A DNA stretch of 64,000 nt from Prinia subflava (Eukaryota > Chordata > Aves > Passeriformes > Cisticolidae). The DNA is taken from NCBI RefSeq assembly GCF_021018805.1, contig NW_026960607.1:3102501-3166500 (forward strand), in the 5' to 3' direction. The position numbers and the translations under genes were made by a program. Below are positions 11,601 to 23,798 of the stretch, one piece after another. The notes beneath the pieces are model-generated. The model did not search any database. It saw only the letters and a program-made list of their open reading frames with translations, and was not told the origin of the DNA. The stretch's first letter is position 1. Each line of letters begins with the position of its first letter.

Positions 11601-14600
11601 TAAAGCTTTTGTAATTTTCATATTTCTTGAAATTTGATTTCTGAAAGAAAAAAGATAGTGGCTAGTTATATCAGTGATCAGAGCTTCACTGGGAATTCTT
11701 ACCTAATTTGAACAATCTCAAGTATTTGTTAGATCTTTTTTTTAATGGTTTTTCACTTCTACTTTCCCATTTCACTCTGATAGATGACAGTAGGGAAAAT
11801 TATGTAGGAATTAATGATGTACCTAAAAAAGATGGTGCAGTTTAAGGTACCAACCTTGGACAAGACACAAGGAGAGACAGAATGAAATTATAACCCATGA
11901 CAAAGATTTCACATTACAATGAAGATGTGATTTCACTGATCTGTTACTATCTTTGCAAGTGGCTGCTTTAACAGAACACAATAAGAGAATGGGTTTAAAA
12001 GATTGAAATAATTCAAACTTTTTGGTGTTTTACCACTTCCCAAAAGTATTATCTTAATATGTTGTTCTTACAAACTGCCCAGTGTTGACATTTTGCTGCA
12101 GAAAATACTTATGAACTAAATTTTTATTTTCTCATGTGATACATAATCATTGATTCAGAAGAGACTGTCAGTTTGCAGCTTATTCAGTATCTCTCTAAAA
12201 AAGCCTACAAGTCATCAATTTTATGTAGTGCACTTAAACTGGGCCTACATGCAGCTGAAAACAAACTCCTTTGACATTTCTGAGCTTGCTCTTGATGATA
12301 AAATTCATTCCAGTTGTTAAATCTTTGTGGCGTAGCAGTGAGAAGTACCGAACTTACTCCTTGTTGTATGCTACTGTGTGTGAAAAATGATGTGTTTTAC
12401 TAGCTATTCATTAAAACAGAGGGAAGTTATTAATCTGAGCAGTGTGGGGGGTCTATATTTAATGATGCATATATGTTTAAGGATTTAGCAAGGTTTGTGT
12501 TGGTGACTGGGGCATCACTTAAGGAGAGTACCTAAGCAGTGATTCTTAGAAATGAAAATGATTGGTAGGTAAAGGAGCAGTGACAAGAATCCATTGTAGA
12601 AAGTGGCCTTGCAGCCTTTTGCAACAGAGTAAATTAACCACTTTGGTCAGATTTAGAAAGTCCATGTCAAGCTCTGAGAAATCTGTATTCATAAAGTTTA
12701 GGACCAGAGTAGACCATTGGATTTGACAACATGCTTGCCTGCGTATAGTGACTTACTTTCTTATATCCTGACAGATTATATTACACCCAAAAATTGTACT
12801 TTGGCAAAAGCATTTCAGGTTTCAGCAATCTTTGTGTGCTACTGACACAGATTAAGGTTTGCTCTCTAAGGCCTGCACTGTGAGGGAATTAATTATCTAC
12901 AATAATCCCAGATGATCTAGGCAACAGATTTATGCTGTTTTGCAGAAGAATGAGGAAGAATACTATTTAAATTCATACTGGTCTGATCTGGAAGTGCTTC
13001 CTTCTTTGGCCCCAATATGAAATGACTGGAATGAGTGCTTGATTTTTCTTATGCTAATTTGCTGTTTAAAAGGATTTCTGTTCCACCATCTTTATAGAAT
13101 TTTCTTGTGTGCATTGTCAGTAAAAGACAATTGCTTTTATGTGAAAATTCACAATTGGTTTTGGAATGCAAGCCAATTCAAATCTTAAGGAAGATGGAGA
13201 AATGGCTTTCAAATTTTCATTAAGATAATCACCAGGATACATACTTGTCTTAATCTGGTGTTCAAATCTTTAAGCATATTAAGAAATAGGTAGGAAGTTT
13301 TGTTTCCAATATCCAGGAACAAAAAACATGAATGTGAACAGCTCCTTTACAAAGCCAGCAAAGAGCTGTCAGATTGGTCCCTGTATTGCAAATAGTGCAC
13401 AGTATTTCATACATGAACTGGATTAAGGCACACTAAGTGCATAACTATTTTTCTAAATCTTAGTCTAGAATTTCTCTCCTAAACTGTTAAACTGTTCAAT
13501 TTTTCATACCTGTGTGTATTTTTACAGGTATATACATTTAACTTTAGTCAGGACTTGGTAGGCAGTTACAAGGTCCTGTTTTGATGAACTCTGGTACTTG
13601 GGGCATGAGAGGACAGAATTTCTTTACACTATTAATGAAAAGATTGAATTATGTTAGAAAAAGAGGCAATTGGTTCCACCTGTGATAGCCACTGATATTC
13701 ATGGACTCTTTAAAAGAAAATATCCTCTCAAAGCATGCAGGGTTATATGCCCAAAACTGCCTTGTAGTTACTGTAAGTAATGTCTTAGCCAAGTTAAGTG
13801 TAACATGATTATGAATCATGAGATTTCTTTCTGAGATCTGCGGGTGTAGTCTCATAAAGATGGAGAGGGAGGTATATGCAGAAGTACAATTAACTATGTA
13901 GATTTGTACTGCAGAGTGAATAATGTAGACATATAAAATCTCAGAATATTTCAATCTTCTTCATTAGGACTGAATGTGGATTTATAAATTGGGTTCTACA
14001 CAGTGGTAGAACTGTGGTTTGGACACAAGCTACCATACCCTTCTGTGTTTACATGCTTTTTACATATGCTGAATGTTTACAATTCCTCTCTTTCTTTTTT
14101 TTCATTCCTATGTATCAATGATAGTTTCTCAGGGTGTATGAAACTATTCAGTTTTCCTCCAAATTTTCTAGATTTGGATTGTAGCACAGCTTCTGTAAAT
14201 GGAAGACATTTTTGAGTAACATAACTCATTGGAAGAGAATAATATTTTTCCCCCAGAAGGTTCTAAAGTACTAATATTATAGAGTATTTGATGTTCAGCA
14301 CATGGAAAAGTTGAGCTGTTGTGTTTCTTTTTGTTTTTGTGGGGTTTTTTGTTGGTGTTTGTTTGTTTGTTTTGTGTGGGTTTTTTTGGTTTTTTTTTTT
14401 TAATTTGTTTGGGTTTTTTTACATAATAAATGAATGAGGCCACGTGTATGTGAGGGCACACACATGCTTAGTCTAACTGGTACATCAGATCAATAACAAT
14501 GTAAAGTGATTTTACGCTGTCTGTCCCTCGTTCTGAGCAGCAAAATGCCTCACAGAATATGAGAAGTATTTTATAGGTCCAACCTCAGCATGTCTGCAGT

Positions 14601-15902
14601 TTTATTTTACCATTTGATATCCCATTGATTGCAGATCATTTTTGGATCTATACTGAAGGTGACATGGGTTTAACAGTGTTTGTGTTGTGCAGAATGAAAT
14701 AATAATTCTGAATTCATATCTCAGATTTGTGAGGCAGTTATCTCCAATAGTTTCAGGTCGCTGACTGGAAGAACTACATCTTTTTTTACATTCCTATAAA
14801 TATCACATAAGAACAAGGCAAGTATTGCTACAAACATGTAGAGATTGTAAAGAAAATGTTTGTTTGAACTCCAGCTTTTCCAAGAAAAGTGGAAGAAATT
14901 ATAAAAATAATACTTAAAGAAAAGGTGAGAAATTATTCTGTGGAGCAAAGCTGATGCTTGATTCTAACAGTGCTTATCTTGTTGTAAGATGTGATAGCAT
15001 CTTACACAGTTTAGGTTTTAAAAAGATCTTTCTTGTCAAACATACTTCTTTAGCTGGAAAGTAAGGGGATCTTGAATTTTTTTGCAATTGGTCTGTGGCT
15101 TTCCAGCCCAGTTTGAATGTAGTTGGACTATTCAACAGCATGAACGTTAGGAGATCTTTTCCCTAAAATATTGTAAATTTCTGTCAAACATTATTAATAA
15201 TAATAAGTTCATCTGGTTAATAATATCTGGTTAGTGCTGCTTCTTCTACAGATACCAATGCTTTTTATTCTAATGCAGATGAAGATTAGTAATTTGTACA
15301 TGGTTAATTCCCACATACACAGATCCTACTCTTGCTAAGTTATAGCAGAAAGATGCTTTTTTTAATTACCGAAAAAAGTACTAGTTGAAGCTAAAATTTC
15401 TATAGCTGTAAAAGTTTTCACAGTATTTATACAACTGAGTTAGAATATGTCAATGTGTGTCATTCGTTTATACTGCAATAAAACAAATTTAAGTATGAAA
15501 ATGAAGTAGATGTATTTTCAGATTTGACAAATGAATTTTTCAGTTGTTTTAACTTAGGTAGCTGTAGCCAAACAGCTTGCTCATTAGACCAAAAAACCTG
15601 CCAAGAGTAATCAAGCATAGGGATGAAACAAAAGACATGCTGTATTATTTTGTCGTGCATTGATCAAGAGAAGTGGTTGATTGAAGCAAAATTAAGAGGA
15701 AAAAAAGAAAATAATTTTCATAATGCTGAATTAATTATAATTTCAAAGTGATGTGTAGTCAGCCAACCCTGTAATGTCTGAATTGTTAAAGGAAGTTTTT
15801 CAAATAGTGTATTTTTAAAGAGTTTTTCAGGAAGTGAAACATTTCTGCTTGAAGTTTTTGGATTGTTTTTTCCATTTTATCAAATCTTCACTGTGGGTTT
15901 CT
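5691..15902 (+). other. SPOCK3: SPOCK3 intron, AT-rich, no exon or repeat recognised
   Basis: This is typical intronic sequence with short homopolymers and GT/T-rich patches, the longest at about 14325-14415. An 89-codon frame at 9335-9604 has mixed amino-acid content but no recognised family and no flanking splice pattern. Nothing resembling the next SPOCK3 exon (expected to encode DDYFRTW) was found. Confidence 0.6.
14325..14415 (+). repeat. T/G-rich low-complexity tract
   Basis: TTTG, TGTT and GGGTTTT units and T runs cover about 90 bp. On the minus strand this reads as an A-rich/CAAA repeat, possibly a decayed poly-A. Confidence 0.75.
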
Positions 15903-16250
15903 CAGAATCATAGAATCACCAGGTTGGAAGAGACCTCCAAGATCATCAAGTCCAACCCAACCCTAACACCTCAACTAAACCATGGCACCAAGTGCCACAT
16001 CCAATCTTTTTTTAAACACATCCAGGGATGGTGACTCCACCACCTCCCTGGGCAGACCATTCCAGTACTTTATCACTCTTTCTATAAAAAAAAGTTTCCT
16101 AATATCCAACCTGTATTTCAGCTTAAGTCTGTGTCCTCTCGTTCTATCAGTTGCTGCCTGGAGAAAGAGACCAAGCCCCACCTGACTACAGCCACCTTTC
16201 AGGAGTTTGTAGAGAGTGTTAAGGTCACCTCTGAGTCTCCTTTTCCCCAG
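15903..16250 (-). mobile_element. CR1 LINE 3' end, 5'-truncated, minus strand
   Basis: The sequence starts with the CR1 3' terminal TCAGAATCATAGAATCACC, then the conserved 3' UTR (GGTTGGAAGAGACCTC) and the C-terminal end of ORF2. In the frame 15975-16181 on the minus strand this ends in the typical [10 protein letters not shown] tail. It closely resembles the 3' end of the CR1 at 62290-64000, so both belong to related subfamilies. Truncation after about 350 bp is usual for CR1. Confidence 0.93.
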
Positions 16251-19132
16251 GCATCTCTGGGATGGTGTTGTATTAGACTGGAGCTGAACCTGATTTGTAG
16301 GAAGTCTTGTCTAATCGAGGTCACTGAGGATACGTTCACTGATATTTGCAGGGGATGGAATTGTGCTAATCTGCTTATTTTAAATAATTATTTGACCATT
16401 AAGTCTACAAAACAGACTTCTGGATATATTCTGGATCTTTGAAAAATTGAAAGAAAGCAAACTTGAACTGGAGAACAAACTAAGTCATCCATCCAATAAC
16501 TCCTTTTCATTAGAAAAACCTCTCTAGTTGTCGAAAGTAGTGTAAAATACCAAGATTATTGTGTGGATTTTTTAAATTGTATTTTTCTTTTTACCTTATT
16601 AGGTATAAGAGAATTACAAGTTTGTTGCAACTTACGTAGTACAATGTAAACATTGTTTCTTTATTTTGTTGAGTTACTATATTTGACTGGGGATTTTAAT
16701 TTTCTTTTCGATAAATTATTTTCCTGAGTAAGTTGTTATTCTGCAGCTCTTCCCCCCTGCTTCCCATCTTCAGCCATTTACGAGGTGTGAATACAAAACA
16801 ATCTTTCAGTTTCACTGACCTGCATCAAAGTATTTCATTTTGACTAATTCATCTTCGAGGATTTCTGTTTGTGTATTTAAAGTCTGTGTCTGATTCATTT
16901 GCTGCATTGCTTCGTGGAGTTGTAGGTAGGTGCCTCTGTGCTGCCTTTACATGCCCTGCTCCTACAGTGAATTGCAGATTGCATGATCATTCTGCTTTCC
17001 CCTTTTGCTGAATCACGATGCTCTGTGCAAAACAGTACAGAAAGTCAAGTAAATTGGAGTGTGACAATTATGAAGTAGAAATAAAGTCAGACAAGCATTA
17101 AAAAAGCTTCACAGTGCATAGCAAGACAATATTTCTGAGGCAAGATTTTAATCCTGTATCAGAAAGGCCATTTATATAGATAATAATATTGTTAAAAACT
17201 AAAGCTGAGGAGCCTATTTTGTCAGAGGTATTAAAGGATCTGTTCCACAGTTTGATTCTGTGGGAAATCACAGAGTTGATGGCAAAACAAAGTACTGGGA
17301 TGGATTTACACAGTTTTTTCTTTCATCTGTTGCTAGAGTAGATTGATCATCTGGCATCATTAATTCTTAGATGTCTCAAGTAAGGTACAAATCTGTAGGC
17401 AGAACAAGTCAAAAACAGGTTTAGGTAAGATATACCATTGTATAATTATAACTATATTTTTTGAAGTCTGTATTTAATCTCTGTTCATATTATACTATAT
17501 CCTGCTTATTTTGCTTGTCTTAAGTGAAGTTCTGTTATACCTGTCTCAGATTTATTTTTTTAACAAGTTACTTAATCGTTTGGTGTTTCTGACATTTGTA
17601 TTTTTCCTCATCTTTATTCAGAAATCTAAGCTACTTGTTATTTCTCTTCCTGACTAGGCAACACAATGGGTTGTTCATGTTTAAATATTTTCACTAAAAT
17701 CAAAATATTTTATGTCACTTTCATTTTATGACATTCACCAGAAAATTAGAAATGAGGCTAGGATGAAATGAAAGTCAAAATTTTATTGCTGTTATATCAG
17801 CTGTAAGGATTTGCAGCAAGTACCTTATGCATGTGGATATTTCTTTGACACTGGTCACGGTGATAAATGTCCCTTTCTACTCAACCTTTATACCAGTTTC
17901 AAGTTTCTGGTCAATCCCATAAACATCTCGAGGGTTAGTGTTGCTTGGAGTCTCCAGGTAAGAACCAGTGATTTTATGCCTTTTCTATGCCAGTTTATTT
18001 TTATGTATTTGGTATGACAGAACTGGAAAAATGGGTGAAGAAAGAACTTCTTCCTTTTTCAACCTGGATCTAAATCATCAAGATGACTCCTGTTTTAAAC
18101 AGTTAAATGCCTGAGACTATAAACTCTGAAGCTGAAGGTCAACAGCACCACCCATCCTTGGGGGCTAGAGTTAGTGAGCATGTAAACTTCCCACCCTTCG
18201 TGAACCTAGATTAGTGGAAAGCTTGGCAGTACAGTTGCATTGTGTCAAAAATAGAACATCTTATCTAAAAGCCTGAGTATCAATTCAGGTCAGAATTCCA
18301 GATCTTATCACTTAAGCCATGAATTTGGAAGAATTTTTCTCATTCTATTTTTGTCCTTTCTGACAAGTAGACTGTATGAGGCTGGAAGTCTTCCTGATTT
18401 CCTTCTGCAACTTTAAGTTTCTTAAAGAAGGATTTGAGTGAATAGTGTGCTTGCTGAAGTTAAATATCTATAACAAGAATCTGTTTTATTTGTGTGTGTA
18501 TTCTGTGAAATTTGACTGTGACTCAGATAATGCCTTATTGCTTTTCAAAATACTGGTATTTTCATATTTTGTCATTTGTTGGGGTTTTTTTTTTTTTTTT
18601 TGATTCATTTTTCATTTAGAAGGAGTTAAGTACCTAATTTTTATTATAAAGCAGGGCAGTTTGGCACAGAAAATGTCCTGTAAAAAGTGTAGATTGTACA
18701 TTGGGAAAAAGGTTTAAGAATTAATTGAGTTATAGGGGATTAAAAGGGAGGATAAGTGCTTTACTCCAACAGTGTAGAATTAGTTAAGGACTTGATACTG
18801 TTATTTAGCTGTTCTGAGCGATTTTTGGCTTGAGGTGTTAGGAGCAGGTATTTGTAATGACTGACTGCCTGGTAGATTTGTAGGACAAGGAAGAATCCTG
18901 AAATCTTTAAACACTATGTATTAGCTTTCTGAGAAAGCTTTCTGAGGAAAATGTGTGAAGTCTTATGAAACAGCAGAATACTTAACTGTTTTTCTAAATA
19001 TGAAATAGTATTGCACCACCCCAATAATCTTTGCTTTAAAGTTAAAAAATAACACAAATATGAAATAATTATTCCATATTGTCCTTTGATTTACTGTTTC
19101 TCACCTAGTTCATTGTCATTGCTCAATTTATG
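16251..19132 (+). other. SPOCK3: SPOCK3 intron, no feature beyond simple repeats
   Basis: AT-rich sequence. A T17 tract lies at 18585-18601. No gene, RNA or recognised transposable element was seen. Confidence 0.6.
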
Positions 19133-19138
19133 TTGTTT

Positions 19139-19466
19139 TGTCACCATGAGACTTTCCTAGTTTGCTGAGCGTTCATAATAAAGTAGAAGTGTGCACCTTC
19201 TCATGCTCGTTAATGTAAACAGGAGATCGTGTTTTGTAAATATTGTCATTGTTTTGAATTCCTTCTCCAAGAGATGGGGAGGTTGAATGACAGCCTCCTT
19301 GACCAATGTGGGTGAGAGGTGGGAATGCCCACTCTCCAATCCATGGTCACCTTGCTAGAAGTATATAATAGGAAGTAATAAACAAAGCAGGAGGATTCTC
19401 CCTGCTGCTCTCTGATCTCTCCAAACTCCGGCTCCGTGTGTCTTTCTGGCGAGGCTCACAGCGACA
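19139..19466 (+). mobile_element. Solo LTR, class II type, 6-bp target duplication
   Basis: The element runs from TGTCACC to GCGACA (328 bp). It is flanked by the exact 6-bp duplication TTGTTT at 19133-19138 and 19467-19472. It has a TATA-like TATATAATA at about 19362 and AATAAA about 15 bp downstream, giving a very short R region, followed by a C/T-rich U5. The 6-bp duplication is characteristic of alpha/beta-type (class II) integrases. It is homologous to the solo LTR at 23473-23798. Confidence 0.9.
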
Positions 19467-20297
19467 TTGTTTTCTCTCTGTTTAGTTGTTTGCACACAGC
19501 AATTAAATTAGCATTCTTGGGAGTAAGCTTAAGAGCAATTTTGGGGGTTTCTAAAGAAAAATTGCTGCTTTATGATCACATGAATACTGTTTCATGATTT
19601 CTTCTGAGAATGAAACAGCACAATTTGTAAGCAAATATTCATCCAAAGGCATTTAATTTCCCAGAGTTCTTACCTCTTGGATGTCTAGTTACCCCCTATA
19701 GGCAACCTACTATATGTGTTTGTTTGGAGAAGTGGAATTTATCTGGTTCTTTTACTAGATCAGATTCCTAGTTAATTTCTAGGAGTCTGTATTTTAATGC
19801 ACTAAAAATAGCTTATTTCCTTACATCACTTAGTAACATGATTAAAATAAGACTGAGTGCCAACTGTTAATTTTCACAACAGCTTTTAATGTTTGAACAT
19901 GTTAAGTGCATCCTGAAATATCAGTGATAAAATGATCAGGTATAATGATTTGTTAATAAATCATTTAATGATATTCAATTTTAGTCCAGTACTATTGACC
20001 AATACTTGGATAGGTTGATTTCAGTCTTAGAGGGGATCTGATGCTGGATTTCTCAGTTGAACCAAACTGACAGTGTAGTCATCCTAGTTAATCACTACTG
20101 GGACTGATTTCTGCATACTGAGTTTGAATTTCTCGCGTCTTGAGTGCTCTGTGTTCTGTCCAGCAAAGAGTTTAGGCCTATGGCTGATGTAAGCCTGTGA
20201 ACAAGCTTCCTGTGAAATCACTTGTTGTTATTCCATTAAGTAAGATTATTAATTTGTGTTAAGATCACTTGTGGAATTGAATTTTATTTAAATGGTA

Positions 20298-20692
20298 TGC
20301 TCTGTCTCACCCCTCCAAAATGTACGGTTTATCCCAAGTCTGTAACCTCCCCTGCAGTATCATGTATCTGTAATCCCATTGGCCCAAGAATCAATCCTGG
20401 CCCACTTCGAATTTCCCTGTTAAGGGTGCGGAAGGAGGGGGCTCGCTCTCTTGCTCTGGAGGCCTGTGGAGGCTCTGCCCCTCTCCCCTTCCCTCTCTCC
20501 CCCTCCTCCCCCCTTCCCCCCTCTCCCTCAGAAACCATGCTGCCTTCCTGGGGTCGGACTCCAAATAAATCCTCATCTAATCAGCACCTCACCAGCCGTC
20601 TGAGGTCTCCTTGCCTGTCTGCATGCAAATACCAGTGAACATAGGGCCAGGGGGGCCCCCCGGGGGGACCTCCCCAAATCCGCACTGCAACA
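20298..20692 (+). mobile_element. ERV LTR with polypyrimidine tract and G6C6G6 palindrome
   Basis: TGCTCTGTCTCACCC at 20298 begins a 395-bp unit containing a long C/T tract (about 20474-20529), AATAAA near 20563 (CCAAATAAATCC) and a terminal ACTGCAACA. GC content is far above the flanks. No exact target duplication was found at these ends, so boundaries may be off by a few bases. The architecture suits a class I or II solo LTR; the family was not identified. Confidence 0.7.
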
Positions 20693-21575
20693 ATCACTAC
20701 TATTTGGCCAATTTCTTTTTTTGCTATTGTTTCCAATAGTGTGGGGTTGTTTTTTTAATAGATGAAGTGGTTGTATTGTTTGCTTTTGGAACAGGTACTG
20801 CCTTACTGGTGGGTTTGATACAACAATATTACTTGGACATTTTAGGAAGTTAAGCTCTGCTACTTTGGCAAGATTAATTTTAGCACCAGTTACTTTGACA
20901 GCCTAATTCACATTTTATTCACACACACAAAAAGGAAATATGATAAACTGTCAAACTACTGTGGTGTCTGAAATGATTTGGTTCTTTTTTAAGGAAATGC
21001 TAAAACCACTGTGTTTATTGACCTCTGAAACCTGCAATCTTCTTTTAAATTAAGTTTCTCATTACTAATGTAGTATAACTTTCCAAAGCATAGAATTTGT
21101 GGTGGGATCTGCTGTGCAGGAGCAAAAAATGTTAGTGCCAATAAATATCAGATCAAGTGTGTAAATACATGTAGATCAATTTCTAGATTGTTATTTGCAG
21201 GTATAACTATCCTGAGAAAATACTATCCTTTTCACTATTTTAAAATTTATTGAAGAGGAATATACATTAAGAAACCCAAAATCTTTTCAGTAGTTAACGT
21301 AGTTTATCTTACTTGGACGTGTTTCAAAATTTTATGTTAACCAGTAAAGCTAAAAGTAAGATTGTTTATGAATTTAAGATCGTATTTAGTTTCTGCAGCT
21401 TCAGCTCTGTATCCCATCTTTTTAGTGTACTCTTCTGTGCCTAAATATTCTATACTTCCTTTATATCTGGACGCTCACCCCTTCCTGTGATGTAGCTCTT
21501 TTAAAGTTAAACATTTCTATAACACACAGATCAATAGTTTATTTTGAACAATGGCATACAGTACATGACTCTCAG
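20693..21575 (+). other. SPOCK3: SPOCK3 intron, nothing recognised
   Basis: AT-rich sequence without long frames or recognised repeats. Confidence 0.55.
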
Positions 21576-21705
21576 GGTTGCTGTTCCCTGAGATGCTCCT
21601 TGGGGTTGCTGTTCCTCGAAGTAATAAGGTTTTCTCCCAAGGTTGCTGTTCCCTGGGAATCTCCTCGGGGTTGCTCTTCCCCGAGGTAATAAGGTTTTTC
21701 GTCTT
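21576..21705 (+). repeat. Two tandem units of about 65 bp
   Basis: Unit one (21576-21640) and unit two (21641-21705) share GGTTGCTGTTCCCTG, a second GGTTGCT(G/C)TTCC and AAGTAATAAGG/GAGGTAATAAGG. They abut the LTR that starts at 21720. They may be part of an older LTR or an unrelated minisatellite. Confidence 0.75.
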
Positions 21706-21719
21706 CTCTTTGCCCTAAG

Positions 21720-22372
21720 TGTTTCATGCCGGAGCCAGAGACGACAAGCTGAGTCCGCCAGTGCGTGTTTCCAAGGTTGTTTATTCTTCATTATCTCTCA
21801 GTTCTTTCTCAGCTCTGCCAGGCCTCCCTGGCAGGGTACCTTATCTTAGATCTTTCTCAGCTCTGCAAGGCATCCCCAGCAGAGCAGGACACGCGGCGGA
21901 CTGGGCGGATCAGAGAGCCCTGCACCTTATGTACGGTACCCTTGACCCAACCACCGTCCAAAACGTACTTTTTATTTACAAAATTGTACCAATACCTACT
22001 ACCTATGCTAACATGTCATTTCTACTCTAAACCAATCTCTAAAATCCAACTCAGCAAAAGATGGGGGACGAGAGCAAGAACAAGGAGCATAGGGGCCACT
22101 CTCCAATTCCTCCATCTTGCCTCTTCAACCCCATATACTAAAAATCCTAGATTCTACATTTACATTCTATGATTAACTACTGCTTATTTTGAATTCTCTC
22201 AGCTTGTGATTCTTCATACAATGTGGGCATTCACTCCCATGGCCAGGGATCAGAGGCAGTGTCCTCCTGGGCTCTGTGTGAGGCTGGTTGACCCCCTTGT
22301 ACAGATCCCAGACCCCCCTGTCCGGTCTCCAAACCCTCCAGGGTGGCCAGAGGGATGTTCTAGACTCCGACA
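21720..22372 (-). mobile_element. 3' LTR of a minus-strand class II provirus remnant
   Basis: On the minus strand the LTR starts TGTCGGAGTCTAGAACATCC at 22372, directly after a polypurine tract, and ends GGCATGAAACA at 21720 (653 bp). An AATAAA lies near 21780 (minus strand). The six plus-strand bases left of it (CCTAAG, 21714-21719) are the candidate target site, but the other provirus end is missing, so no duplication can be checked. Confidence 0.82.
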
Positions 22373-22388
22373 TCTCCCCCTCCTCTTT
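22373..22388 (-). other. Retroviral polypurine tract
   Basis: The minus strand reads AAAGAGGAGGGGGAGA immediately before the LTR start TGTCGG. This is the plus-strand primer site of retroviral reverse transcription and fixes the LTR boundary and orientation. The provirus at 48526-48538 has a near-identical tract. Confidence 0.88.
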
Positions 22389-23466
22389 GCAGTAAAAATG
22401 CTTCTCTGACAACTCTGTTCTTGGCCCGCCGTATGCATTGAAGCAAACACAGCACAAACATCAGAAGAATCACAAGCTTCAACAGGAAATACACACATAC
22501 TCTCAAAAGTTCCCTCTATCATGATAAAAGGTTAAATAAATTGAACACTCCATCCATTCAAGGCTCAGTTCTCATATTAAGTTGGTTCACAGCCTTTTTC
22601 CAATTGTCTTATGTTCTCATGATATCTCCTCAAACTTATCTACTCGAGTCTCAGTCAGCAATGAATAATCAATTGCTGTTCTGTTTTCACCTCACACTGT
22701 CAATATCCGTTAACAAATCATTCAGTGCAAGAGAAGTGGCATGGGCATACTTGTTCCGACAACAGCCCCTTTGATCCAATGGTGTTAAAATCATCCCTGA
22801 TACTATCTGCATTGCCATCACAACTTGGATCATATTGTTCAACAGATCTTTCCTCTCTTGCTCTTTTATCAATGTCATGCTGGGTGTTAACAAAGAAAAT
22901 CTCCTATTGCTGCATGGACCATCCTTGACATATGCAGGGATCACAGACTGAATCCTGTCTTCACAAATGAAAAAGATTCCTTTTGGGAATTGCATTGAAA
23001 CCTGGCTCGATAGTTTATCTGACATCTCAGTGTAGTTACACCAAGATGATGCACTTTTACAAATCATATGATTTGGAGTGACGTCTATGATGTTATCTTT
23101 TTTGTGTCACTCCAGAAAAGACCAAATTTTTTGCACAAATTCTTTTTTGCTGAACCAAAAATTTTTCATTCCCGAGGTTCACAAAGAACCACAGAAAAGA
23201 ATTTCATTTGAACATGCCATTTGTCCACTAGGTTGAAAATGAACTGTGAAATTGCTGGAGGGATGTCCTCTGGGATCGACTACTTGCTCGATCACCTGCC
23301 TGCTAAAAAACTCATAAAACATATTGAAAAGAATTTCCTTGATCTTGAGTATATCAAACGAAAGATGTTCAACTCTGATGCATTGGCCAGAGTTTCCCAA
23401 CCATTCTCCCTTGACTGAATCATGGACGAAACCACCCCACTGCCTAACGCAAGCAGTGAGAACACA
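22373..23466 (-). pseudogene. Endogenous retrovirus env remnant (TM/SU part), broken
   Basis: Minus-strand fragments run from the LTR upstream. The last piece (about 22380-22510) encodes a long hydrophobic anchor followed by a basic cytoplasmic tail overlapping the polypurine tract, as at the end of retroviral env. Frames at 22687-23067 and 23179-23481 look like ectodomain pieces with scattered cysteines. They lie in different frames with stops between them, so no product is expected. The solo LTR at 23473-23798 interrupts the gene. The env assignment comes from position next to the PPT and LTR and from the membrane segment, not from a database match. Confidence 0.68.
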
Positions 23467-23472
23467 AGGCAC

Positions 23473-23798
23473 TGTTGCCATGAGTTTTTCCTAGCTAGTG
23501 AGCGTTTCATATTAAGCAGAAGGTTTGTACCTTCTCACGCTCTTTTCATGTAAACACCAGCTATGTTCTATAAACATAGCCATTGTTGTCACATTCCATG
23601 CTGGGACAAACAAAACTGTGTGACAGTCCCCTTGACCAATGTGGTAGAGAGGTGGGGATACCACTCTCCAATCCATGGTCACCCTGCTACAGGTATATAT
23701 TAGGTATAATAAACAAAGGGGGGGTCTTCTGCCCTGCATGCTCTGTGAACCCAGATCTGTCTCCCCAGTCTCATTTCTGGTTAGGCCTCGCGGTGATA
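23473..23798 (+). mobile_element. Solo LTR inserted antisense into the env remnant
   Basis: This unit runs from TGTTGCCATGAG to GTGATA (326 bp) and is flanked by the exact 6-bp duplication AGGCAC at 23467-23472 and 23799-23804. It has a TATATATTAGG and AATAAAC pair as in the 19139 LTR, with which it aligns along its length. The terminal TA instead of CA is explained by one C-to-T change. It is younger than the provirus it interrupts. Confidence 0.9.

Noticed and set aside
18139..18160. RE1/REST-like site (ACAGCACCACCC)
   Set aside because: Only the left half resembles the motif; the GGACAG half is absent.
20298..20692. Exact target duplication for this LTR
   Set aside because: Flanks GGTA/ATCA do not match at any plausible boundary.
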